NCBI GenBank assembly: GCA_031771865.1
Contig: JASISA010000010.1
Coordinates: forward strand, 2,232,001-2,296,000
From: Nothophaeocryptopus gaeumannii
Lineage: Eukaryota; Ascomycota; Dothideomycetes; Mycosphaerellales; Mycosphaerellaceae
DNA: 64,000 bases
Direction: 5' to 3'
This document shows positions 55,037-64,000 of this stretch, in pieces; position 1 is the stretch's first letter; each line of letters starts with the position of its first letter. Made by a program: the position numbers and the translations under genes. A model generated the notes under the pieces. That model did not search any database. It was given only the letters and a program-made list of their open reading frames with translations, and was not told the DNA's origin.

Positions 55037-55416
55037 GAGGTTGCTGCATCTCTTATATGTCTTTTTGCTGTCGTGGACCACATTTTATGCCGAGGCTTAC
55101 TAAGCCCGGAATCCTTCGGGACAAACCCCATGTCTATTCTAGCCACCTTTCTTGAAACACAGCCATCATCCTTGTTCTCTTTTCCTTCTGCCTACGATGA
55201 TTCGTGTTGTGGCTCAGCAACCAAGAACACCTCGTCGTCATATGGTATAGGCAACCTCTTTTCGCTGGTTGGCAGTGATTGATGGTCGGTATTTCTACGC
55301 ACGCTTTCCTGAGTCTTTTGGAAAGTTCTTTTGAGGTAAGGCAATCGTGTGGCTAGTCTACAATCGTCGTGTCTTTTCCATCGATACTTTCCTATCTTCA
55401 GCATCATTTCATCAGT
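55037..55416. other. leader/promoter of the next gene
   Basis: Between the tRNA and the ATG at 55417. No coding frame with ATG is convincing. Confidence 0.4.
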
Positions 55417-56961
55417 ATGTCCGAGACAAAGGCAGCAGAAGCGATGAAAGACGCAGAGTCTTCAGGCTCGGCGCCTCCGCCGACGTACAATGAGGCAGAG
55501 ATCGGCTCAACAGATGACTTCCACTTTGTCGAAGCACCCGAATTGCCACAAGTCGAACCGGAGCCAGTGCCTCTGGGATCAAACCCACTCGATGCGAAGC
55601 TCGACGACAAGCACGCCACGAACCAGCAGCTCAAGCACCACGAAAGAAGACTCAGTGGCGAAGGGGCCAAAATGGCTGGAAAGAAGCCGCTTCTTCAGGA
55701 CTCTGCCTCGGACGAGAAGAAGCCGTCTCAAGAAGCGCCAGAGCTGCCACCAAAGCTCCCATTGCGCCCATTGAGTGCAGTCTCCGAAAAGTCGGGACTG
55801 CCTATGGATACAGAGCAGCATGTCGCTTTTGCATCAACTCCAACAGATGAGAAGCGAAGAAGCAGGATGGTCGAGCATTTCGCTCCTGAGAAGGCTGGTC
55901 CGGGTCTTCTTTCTCGTCCGTCCTGGGCACTATCGCCTGTGTCCAACATCCCGTTGTCGTACACTTATTCTTGGAGGCGACCACTGTTCGACTACTCAAC
56001 GCTCTTCATCCACCCAAGCGCTGGCGAATCTCTTCCATCGTCCGTTCCTGAGATACCGTCGGCATCGCATTGGCGGCTGAACTACGAAACAAAATACTTT
56101 ACTCGTCTTCACCGATACTCCAATGATCCGGCTGCAGAGACCAAGGAGAACCAGCGAGGAGACTTCCCTTTTCGACAAGTGGCTGAGATTAGATTTCCCG
56201 AGATTGTCTGGCCCGGCTGTGGGCCGACTATCACATTGGAGCCTCATGAGGAGGAAATTGCTCGTCGAGGGTCGCAACACGTGTCTAGAACAGACACGTT
56301 CATGCAATGCAATGGCTGGTTCACCACCAAATACGGCATCGACTTGCCCGTTCTCAACGGAGCCAGATCGGTCTGGAAAGCTGTTCGGCCGACCAAGGAT
56401 GGCGAGCTGGCTCCTGAATTCGACGTCAAAGACAGTCCATCTGCTCTGGACGCACTTCGTCTTCGACAATCGGCCGAGCGCAGTCCGAATCGAGAAGAGA
56501 AGGGCATCAAAGTCGGCGAGACAAGGCTCGTAACAGTTGGAGACATCATCGAACAGGCGAAGAAGACCGTGAACGATGACAACTGGACACCGTACCCAAA
56601 GCAACAATTCATCGTCGAGATTGATGGCAGGGTCCTTGCTACATACACTCGTGCAGCACCGTGGTCGAAGAGGGCTGGCGTTCTTGATATCATCCCGCTT
56701 TCGGATGCGCCTGTAACACCGGAGTATGTCGAAGGTATCATCATTGCGACGGCGGCTATGGTCGGTATGCAAGATCGGATTGGGCTTGCGAGCTCGTTGA
56801 TGGAGGCAGCTATGGATCAGAAGGCGAGTGTGCCGAAGAGGCGGAAGACCAAAAGTCGGAAGGGGACCGAGGAGCGTACAGGGCCTGTGGCGAATGGTGT
56901 TGGTACTGAGAAACGTGTCAAGTTTGATGAGAAGACGGAAAGGCCTATTCAGCAAGCTTGA
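55417..56961 (+). CDS. unknown protein, 514 residues
   Basis: Single exon from the ATG at 55417 (CAGTATGTC); an upstream in-frame GTG is not used. Residues 1-150 are acidic, Pro-rich and disordered (SAPPPTYNEAEIGSTDDFHF, with a PPxY-type PPTY motif that WW domains of Rsp5-like ligases can bind). The rest looks folded: SHWRLNYETKYFTRLHRYSN, RFPEIVWPGCGPTITLEPHE and FIVEIDGRVLATYTRAAPWS, ending in a helix and a basic tail (KRRKTKSRKGTEERT). The beta-rich middle is faintly reminiscent of Tubby-C-like folds, but I cannot confirm that. No membrane segment. Function unknown. Confidence 0.7.
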   Translation: MSETKAAEAMKDAESSGSAPPPTYNEAEIGSTDDFHFVEAPELPQVEPEPVPLGSNPLDAKLDDKHATNQQLKHHERRLSGEGAKMAGKKPLLQDSASDEKKPSQEAPELPPKLPLRPLSAVSEKSGLPMDTEQHVAFASTPTDEKRRSRMVEHFAPEKAGPGLLSRPSWALSPVSNIPLSYTYSWRRPLFDYSTLFIHPSAGESLPSSVPEIPSASHWRLNYETKYFTRLHRYSNDPAAETKENQRGDFPFRQVAEIRFPEIVWPGCGPTITLEPHEEEIARRGSQHVSRTDTFMQCNGWFTTKYGIDLPVLNGARSVWKAVRPTKDGELAPEFDVKDSPSALDALRLRQSAERSPNREEKGIKVGETRLVTVGDIIEQAKKTVNDDNWTPYPKQQFIVEIDGRVLATYTRAAPWSKRAGVLDIIPLSDAPVTPEYVEGIIIATAAMVGMQDRIGLASSLMEAAMDQKASVPKRRKTKSRKGTEERTGPVANGVGTEKRVKFDEKTERPIQQA

Positions 56962-57428
56962 GGACCCTCTGAGGTTGTATATACCCATGGTCAGCTGGCG
57001 TTTGGATTTTAGACATTGTACCATGACTTCACTAAAATACCAACACACCCTGACGTACTGGCCGATACAAACTCGCATTTCTCTGTGTGGTCGAAGATTT
57101 ACATACCTTGCTGAGGAAGATAATGATGCTGAGCCAGGTCTTCGGCGAAGACACACGCCTTGATGGGTAGACATCGAATCTTCAAGGTACAGATAAACCC
57201 CAAGGCCTGTGGTCTCTCGTTGTCCGTTCTACAACGTGAAGAGCGACTCTATTGCATGAGTCTTAGCATTACAGTCGACAAAAGGAGAAGCGCGAGCTAT
57301 GAGAGTCGGCCGGCTGGCCGCACTTGACTGAGTACGGGCAAAAGAGCAAAAAGTTCAGTCATGTGAAGACCAAGTTGGACTGCATGGCTGTTAGCAGATG
57401 GTCTAGGCATCGGGTCGACGGTATTACG
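56962..57428. other. intergenic region
   Basis: 3' region of the preceding gene and the approach to the tRNA-like sequence. Nothing else is seen. Confidence 0.4.
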
Positions 57429-57499
57429 TACGCAACAGCGAGTCGAACACTGGACTTTTCGCATGCAAAGCGAACACTCTACCACTGAGTTACAGCTGA
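57429..57499 (-). tRNA. tRNA-Ala(TGC)-like, damaged acceptor stem
   Basis: On the minus strand the D arm (ACTC/GAGT), anticodon arm (TTCGC-TTTGCAT-GCGAA, anticodon TGC = Ala) and T arm (CAGTG-TTCGACT-CGCTG) all pair as in a tRNA. The acceptor pair TCAGCTG / TTGCGTA does not: only three Watson-Crick pairs and one G-T of seven. It is probably a pseudogene, or a gene whose ends were replaced. It lies 640 bp from the transposon island. Confidence 0.5.
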
Positions 57500-58140
57500 A
57501 GAAGCTATTAGTAATGTCCAAGGGGGGAAGACTCGAGACAATGAACTCACCCCCTGAGCAATGGCTTACGCCTATTGGTTGGTAAGAATCAGAATTTAAT
57601 CGACCATAAAGGCCACGTTACAATGCGAGAGTTGACTCCCTGCGAGAACTAATCGTTCATCGATTCATTCTGCTCCGCATAACAGCATCGTAGACGTTCA
57701 GAACTCTAAAGCATCTTGCAGCACTTTTCAAGCCTATTGCGAGGGCTCAGCCGCAGAGACCATCGATCGGCAACCTCAGTTCATCGGTAAGGTACAGAGC
57801 ATGCGATTCGCATTAGCTCAGCAGAATTGGTCGGGTGCGCCGTGCCAAGTCCTCGGTCCATCAACTCAGTACGACAACAATTTTTGGACTTCAAAGCTGC
57901 TGTGGCTGCTGCTGTGGCTCCAACAGTCTTCTAGATAATAGTGTACAAGTTAAACAAGACGTACGATCGATCATTTGACCTCCATCCATGCTGCATGTTC
58001 TCTTAACGAAGAGGTGATGTTCAGCGCCTCGGTTTCGGACCGGGAGAGCCAGCTGAATGAATTCTACCGAGCGGATATCGCGTCTTCCACTCCGTTATTC
58101 TCTTCGCTGGCGTGAGACGAAAGCTACTCTTCCTACTATA
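57500..58140. other. flank of the transposon island
   Basis: Normal-composition noncoding sequence. The change to TA-rich sequence occurs within about 20 bp of 58140. Confidence 0.5.
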
Positions 58141-58599
58141 CAACACGCATATATATTATATATATTAGAATAATAGAGAAGGGTCTTCTAAATCTAATAA
58201 GAGTATAATATTTATAGGTTCTCTATTTGATAGCGATAAAAATAAATAATCTATAATGCGAGTTAGTCGTACTAAGGAAAATTAACTAGCTCGCTTCTAT
58301 AACTAGCTCGCTTATAGAATACATTATAGTATTTTCTTATATAGTAGATTTATACTTCTAGTTCATAGCCTTCCTAAAGAGCTATACTAATTAAAAGATA
58401 GCGCAAGCCTATATCTACTCCTTACTTAATATATTCTAGTTCTTAGATATACTCTTAATCTTAGATCTAGCTTATTCTCTAGATAAGCCTACAAAGGTAA
58501 GTCTAAGAGGTTATTATAGTTATTTGTATGTACATTATAGGTATTATATCTGGTCCCTCTATAATTACTATATCGACGCTAACCTAGTAGTACACTTTC

Positions 58600-59850
58600 T
58601 AAGGCTCTAAAATACATTTACTAGTAAAGACGCAATTATAGCTACCTATTCTACTACTATACTATACTCGAGTATACTACTCTTCTAAACGTACTTTCTT
58701 TTACGCGCTTTTCGCTTTATTACTACTTCTAATTACTCTTTAAGGTCGCGAGTATAGGCTTATAGAAGAGTAGCTTAATAAAGTATTAGTTCTATACCTT
58801 TTATAAGCTAGAATAAGGCATTTTAGGCTATTATAGGAGATCGATTAATAGCGCTACTAATAAGCTTGGATTGTAACCTAAACTTGTACGAATTACTTAG
58901 TATCTTAGACTACTATAATGTCTCTTATAGTAGTAGTCCTAGCGGGGTACGTAGGCGTACATTAAGGTAGTTAATAACTACCTACGGGTCGATAGGGACT
59001 AATCCTAACGCCTAAAAGGCCTTCTAGTAGTTCTACTCTATAAACACGTTAAAAACGCGTCTTTAAAGGCTAGGAGGAATATTTCCTTATCGATATAGAA
59101 GACGCGTCGACGCGCCAAGTCCCGCATGCGTTACGAGTATTTTATCTTTAGAGGCGCAAAATATACTATGTCTAGTAGCTGTAGAATATGCGACGAGTAG
59201 GCTAGTATATAGAGCGTTAAGATTTTATATTCCGAATAGTAATCCTTGAAATTCTAGCTAAGATAACTCTTATAGCTATCTAAGATAAGTAGCCTATAGC
59301 TACTAACCTAACGCGCTTTTGTATATATATTGAAGTACTTTAACTACTCTAGACTAAGCGTATTGTTTATCTATCTATTCTTAGAGACCGAGAGCTTCCA
59401 ATTTTATAGTATATCTACCTCCTCGTACTATATAGAGATGTAAACACGGCCCTTATAGATAATAAAGGGTAGGATTGTATACCTAGTAGTACAAATGCTC
59501 TAGATTACTATAACCTATTCACGGTTACTAGGCTAAATAAGCTAAGGCCGAGTACGTCTCTCTAAACTAGTAACTACTTTTATAGATCTAATAATACCTA
59601 TCTAAAAGCCTATCTTAAAGTTATAGGTATTATAGTCATGGATACTATACTTGGCTTTAGTGTCCTTAATAAGATTAAACCACGTATTAATTACCTTAGG
59701 ATCTTCCTAAAGTATCCTCTAATAGTCCTTCGCCTAATTGAAGGCTATTTTGAGCGCGTCTAAGCGCGTTATAAAGTTTATAGCCTAGTACTAGACAACT
59801 GTCTCCTCTTCTATTATAGTAAGCTTATGCTAGCTATTACGAGAATCGGC
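58600..59850 (-). mobile_element. Fot1/pogo-type DDE transposase remnant
   Basis: Minus-strand translation gives, interrupted by stops, NFITRLDALKIAFN, EDPKVINTWFNLIKDTKAKY, SIKVVTSLERRTRP, ILPFIIYKGRVYIS, YRLLILDSYKSYLS and AYSSHILQLLDIVYFAPLK, in the order of the fungal pogo-family transposase (CENP-B-like domain then DDE_1). The second catalytic acid lies in the ILD motif. RIP has destroyed the frame. The DNA-binding part seems shortened: EEETVV*Y runs straight into *AINFITR, while relatives usually have a few tens of residues between. Edges are approximate. Confidence 0.85.
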
Positions 59851-62110
59851 TCGAGAAGTAATTCCGTAGTATCGGCTAGTTAGCGTCGAAGGTAGTACTT
59901 TAGTAAATATATCTACTATCTATTTTTTAGTAGGAACGAATTCTAAGGCTATTAACCCTTCTAGAATATATTCTTTAATAAAGTAATATTAAATATTAAT
60001 ATATTTAGTCTAAAGATAATACTTAGGATTATTAGCGAGTTTTATAGCTAATTATAAGTTAGTATATAGAGTATTATTACTACTATTAATTCCTAGTTCC
60101 TTATAAAGATCTCTTAGGAATATAGCCTTATGAATAGCGTCTTTTAAAGCTATATATCCGCTTTAGTAACTACTTAAAGATACCGATCTTTAGCTAGATA
60201 AACGTAGGTACTTTAGGGCCTAATAGGAATAAATATCTAGAAGTAGAGCGCCTAGTTATATAATTACCTCCCTAATCTATATTGCTATAGCTATATAATA
60301 GTAGCTTAGATTATACTTTATATATAAGAGGGCGATCTATATTATAAGGATTATTTAGGTATATCTAGATCCTATTTAGGGCTCTAAGAAAAGTATTCTC
60401 TAGATTAGATATTAACTTAGCTACTTACTCTATAGTATAGTATAAGTCTAGCCTTATTTTAGTTACTAAGTAGATTAAAGTACTAACTTTAGATTAATAT
60501 GCTTTTAGTTTATCTATAGAGGTATTTTCTTTAGATTTCTCTAGTCTTATTCTAACCTCTATATCTTTCTTTAAAGGTTTAAAGCTATATTTAGCTAGTA
60601 AGGATTTTAGGTATAAATACTATTATCTAGTAGCTTATTTTAAGCTATATAGTATAGTATTTAGTCGATATACTTTAGTATTATCTTTTTCGAACTCTAT
60701 AGGCTATTCTATATAGATTTCTTTATCTATAGAACTATAAGGGAAGGCTAGTTTAACGTCCTATTACTCTATTTCTTAATCTAAATAGGCAGCCTTATAG
60801 AATAAAGATCTCTATATTTTAGGCCTATAAGTATTACTAAAGGTTTTATTGAAATTAATACCTAATACTGATTTAAATCCTTTAACTACCTATTAGCTTT
60901 TAAACTTAATAAAGTTACTATAAGGGTCGCGTTTTATCTTATATACCTAACGTCCTTTTAATACTTTTCTATCTTTAGGTAGGTCTACTAAAGTCTATAA
61001 ATTTAGCTTATCTAAGTCCTTAATTTCTAAGGATATAGAGTCTTGCTAGTCTTTAGAGTTAAGACTATCTATAGCCTCTCTATAGGATGTTAGATCTTTG
61101 TAGTTGTTATTAGCTAATAGTGTATTTTCGAATGCTATTAGGCTTAATTTATTAGGTAGGCTATCGTCTTCTAAAGTACGACTATTATTATGTTTATTAT
61201 TATAGTTATTATTATTTAGAAGGACTATCCTCTAGACTAAGTCTTCTAGACTAATAGGGAGGTTCTAAAGAGCCCTCTCTATTACTAAGCGTAGGAGTAG
61301 AAAATCTTTTACTTTCTCTAGAGATTCCTAGAGAATTAGAATCTATAGTATTAGATTTACTAGTCTTATAACTTTTTCTAGAGATATCTAGAGAATCTAT
61401 AGATTCTATTCTTACTCCTAGATTAGTATCTAGAGTATTAGATTCTTAAATAAGAGAGTCTTTATTAGCTAATTTATTAGCTAGATATTATCCTTCTAGT
61501 ATAGTAATATCCTTTACCTAAACGACTCTATTAGATTCTAGATCTAATAGTTTATATTATTTAGCGTTATTATAACCTAGTAAGATAGCCTTAATAGCTT
61601 TATCTTCTAGTTTCTTAGATATAGGGCACTTATAATAAGCTATAGACTCGAAAATTCTTACATAAGATAAGTTAGGCTTCTTATTATATCTAACCTTATA
61701 AGGTAGTTTATAGTTAAAGAGAGAATATAGTAATCTACTATATAAATAGATAGCTACTTCTAAGGCCTTACTCTATAGGTATTTAGGTAATTTAGCCTCT
61801 ATTAGTATAGCCTAACCTATTAGAACGTTCTATTAGTCTATTTTATTCTAGATTATAAAGTAAACTTAATTTATGTTTTACGCTATAATCCCTAAGTAGA
61901 TTCTCTACTTTAAAGAATATTAATTCCTTCGTATTATTAGACTTTAATACTTTACGTTAAGAGCGTATACTATTATTACGAGTTAAGTATTTAGCTCTAT
62001 TTTTAAAGTCTTTAATAGTAGAAAAGGCTTATAGATTATTTTATAATAATTTATAAAAGAAAACTCTATAGAAAGTACCTATAGCGTAAAACTTCCTCCC
62101 TTCTCTATTA
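59850..62110 (-). mobile_element. Ty1/copia retrotransposon polyprotein remnant
   Basis: Minus-strand order is integrase, reverse transcriptase, RNase H. Integrase: FFKVENLLRDYSVKHKLSLL then E*NRLIERSNR (61.85-61.97 kb). RT: EIYIE*PIEFEKDNTKVYRL and ILYSLK*A (60.62-60.75 kb). RNase H: YSNIDWGG, VSLSSY*SGYIALKDAIHKA, and the end IVDIFTKVLPS near 59.9 kb. Stops fall where GLKQA, MEQP and WY motifs have Q or W. No LTR was identified on the 59.85 side, where the frame runs into the Fot1 remnant. The gag side is not recognised. Confidence 0.88.
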
Positions 62111-62149
62111 TACCTTATACCCTACTACATCTTAGGTATTGTAGGACTA

Positions 62150-64000
62150 ACACGGTAGAGTTAACGTCGTCCTCCTTACTTAGGTTCGAGATCTCCGGCC
62201 TACTCTAGGAGATGTTTAAGGGTCTACTCGAATTGTCCTATAGAGAGATACCTTATTGCCTACGCTATAGTTTGTCTAGGAAACTTAGTAAGCTATCTTC
62301 TCGCGTCCTAGTATCTAGTAGCTAAGATAAGTTCCCTTCTACTCTCTTGTATATTTGTATAGTAGGTAAGGTAGTATCGAGCTATCCCTCTATCTCTATA
62401 TTCGTAGTAGGGGCTAGTATTAGGTACCCTAACCTTGTAGAGGAAGTAAGGAAGGCTAATTATCTCTAACTATATCTAGAATACTATTACGGCCTAGGCT
62501 TTACTAAGCCCTCGATAAAGCTCCTAGGTATTAGTATTCTATAGAGTCCTAAACGCAAGTAGGAGGATTCCTTCGCGCCTAGTATTATCCTACTTCTATA
62601 ACTCGTCCTACTTATACTAGCCCTAGAGGATAGTCTATATTACTTTCCGAGTCTTCTTTAGATCTACTCTATCTATATAAGAGAGCTAGGACCGTAGGAT
62701 AGTAGCCTACTCGTCTATCTACTCTAGTAGCGAGCTATATAGTTTTCTTAGGCGTCTACTATATACCCTAAGTTATCCGTACTTTAGTAGGATCTGCCCC
62801 TTTAGCTCTTATATAGCCTAGTATATATCCGGCCTCTACCTCTACGTAGCTATTGTAGCTATAGTAGTTCTCTTCCTATACTCGGTAATATCTTCGATCT
62901 AGAGTTCTTTATATAATAGTCGCGTTAGTATAGCTTAGTAGACCCTAAGGATTATCTATAGGAATCTACTCTATATTACCTATAGCTTTTATTAGAGCAT
63001 TTTTAAGATTCTAGTCTCCTTTCCTACTATCTATACCTCGCTCCCGTGCATTACTACTAGCCTAATTATTAAGATATATAGCTTACGGGCTATCTCTACT
63101 ATAGCGCCCTACGTAGTAGTAGTAATCCGTCGTAGTATAGCTTCTAGCCGTTTTGCTTTTATAAGGGTATTCTCTATCTATACGTACTACTCAAGTCTCT
63201 TATTAACGATTACTCCTAGGACCCTTATTATATCCTCTAGGCTACTCTAGAGCGACGGGATATTAGGTATTCTCTAGGATTCGGATATGCTCCTTATACC
63301 CCTTATAAAGTATATAACTTTATATTTCTTAGAGGCGAACTTAGCTCTATATCTTAAGGCCTATTATAGACAGCTATTGTAGTCCTTTTCTAGTACCTTG
63401 TATATACCTCTTGTCGAATTTAATACTATAATAAGGTATATATTATCTATAAACCCAACTACTTTAGTATATTCTATTCCTTCTAGGAGGGAGGCTATAA
63501 AGAAGAGGAATAGGATAGGTAAGATAGTACTTCCTTATAGGATTCTATATACTACTCGTACTACTAGTAACCCGTATCTAGGGATAGCGATTATTGTCTC
63601 TCTGTCCTTTAGGAATAACGCTACAAAAGCTGTAATCTAGTATGGAATCCTCCTGCACCGTAGGTTGTGGATTAACCGTTCGTGATTAACTTTGTTAAAC
63701 GCTCCTGTTATGTTAAGTGATAACACCGAGGCCACCTTGCCTTTCTTCTACGCAGTCTAAACGCTGTACCGTAGTGCGTCTCCGGTCGATCTACCCGCTT
63801 GCGCTATTTGGTTTTAAGGAAGCAACTTATGTTCCCGTACAGCCTATCCTATTTTCCGTGCAACTATTGCTTCTAGTATCTTGCCAATGCACGATAGAAG
63901 GGCAATAGGCCTCTATCCCTTTGGAGTAGATAAGTCTTTACCCGCCTTCTATAGCATAATCGTCCTAGCTTTCTGAAACTGGGCTAGGTGGTAGCCAATT
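62150..64000 (-). mobile_element. non-LTR (LINE) reverse transcriptase remnant, partial
   Basis: Minus-strand translation from the window edge: KAGKDLSTPKGYRPIALLSC, IGKILEAIVARKI, NQIAQAGRSTGDALRY, KVASVLSLNITGAFNKVNHE, then *GSTILPILFLFFIASLLEG (PQGSPxSP-like) and VVGFIDNIYLIV (the xDD site reads IDN). Further on come RVLGVIVNKRLE, TLIKAKRLEAILRRI and RKLYILIIRLVVMHGSEV. This matches fungal LINE RTs of the Tad1/I-like kind. The 5' part of the element is outside the window. Stops and the D-to-N change fit RIP (G to A). Confidence 0.85.

Larger units (their letters stand above)
58141..64000. mobile_element. RIP-mutated transposon island
   Basis: From 58141 the sequence becomes TA-rich, with TpA everywhere and CpA/TpG scarce, the mark of repeat-induced point mutation (C to T at CpA on both strands). 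Protein motifs of three element classes, all on the minus strand, lie end to end. In-frame stops stand at positions where relatives have Gln or Trp. CA/TG dinucleotides become common again from about 63640. The region continues beyond the window. Confidence 0.92.

Noticed and set aside
63398..63640. 80-codon plus-strand frame in the transposon island
   Set aside because: It is the antisense shadow of the minus-strand LINE reverse transcriptase.

Overview
The window is nuclear DNA of a filamentous ascomycete. Most likely it is a Dothideomycete (Mycosphaerellales-like); that rank is an inference from overall look, not a search. The evidence for a fungus is: introns of 47-65 bp with GTRNGY-type donors and CTAAC/CTGAC branch sites, CA-rich leaders with CCACCATGG-like starts, fungus-specific families (PDR-type ABC transporter, Med9, GH5 steryl-glucosidase type, Msn5/exportin-5, fungal CorA-like and DUF2828 proteins), and a terminal AT-rich block with the footprint of repeat-induced point mutation (RIP).

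Layout. 0-3.4 kb: a MED9-like Mediator subunit, then a repeat-bearing low-complexity gene whose frame appears broken. 3.4-8.4 kb: a three-exon full-size PDR ABC transporter. 8.8-10.2 kb (minus): a three-exon CorA-like membrane protein. 11.1-13.7 kb: a DUF2828/vWA protein with a MIDAS motif. 14-16.4 kb (minus): a frame-shifted unknown gene and a Cys-rich putative zinc protein. 16.7-17.6 kb (minus): a two-exon SDR, divergent from proteasome ATPase RPT3 (18.3-19.5 kb). 20.6-23.5 kb: a large dynamin/SLIP-GC-like GTPase. 25.7-28.3 kb (minus): a GTPBP1-like translational GTPase. 30.7-32.2 kb (minus): a four-exon C2H2 protein. 32.2-39.7 kb: 7.5 kb without a supportable gene. 39.7-43.5 kb (minus): exportin-5/Msn5. 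44.1-46.4 kb (minus): GH5 steryl/glucosylceramide glucosidase. 46.9-48.5 kb: ER DnaJ/TPR co-chaperone (P58IPK/DNAJC3 type). 50.6-54.2 kb: SMC6 (three exons). 54.96 kb: intron-containing tRNA-Ala(CGC). 55.4-57.0 kb: unknown conserved-looking protein. Two further tRNA-like sequences, both imperfect, lie at 49.0 and 57.4 kb on the minus strand.

58.14-64.0 kb: an abrupt change to TA-rich sequence holding three transposon remnants, all on the minus strand: a Fot1/pogo DDE transposase, a Ty1/copia polyprotein (integrase, RT, RNase H) and a non-LTR (LINE) reverse transcriptase. All have Gln and Trp positions turned into stops, as RIP produces. The RIP signal weakens sharply near 63.64 kb, inside the LINE reading frame.

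Most genes are unrelated housekeeping genes; no biosynthetic cluster, operon or defence island is evident. I did not find a convincing new multi-gene system. The best leads are the transposon island (its internal edge and the copia/Fot1 junction), the GTPase with an altered G3 motif, and the two broken reading frames near the left end. All family names come from motif recognition by eye; no database search was run.
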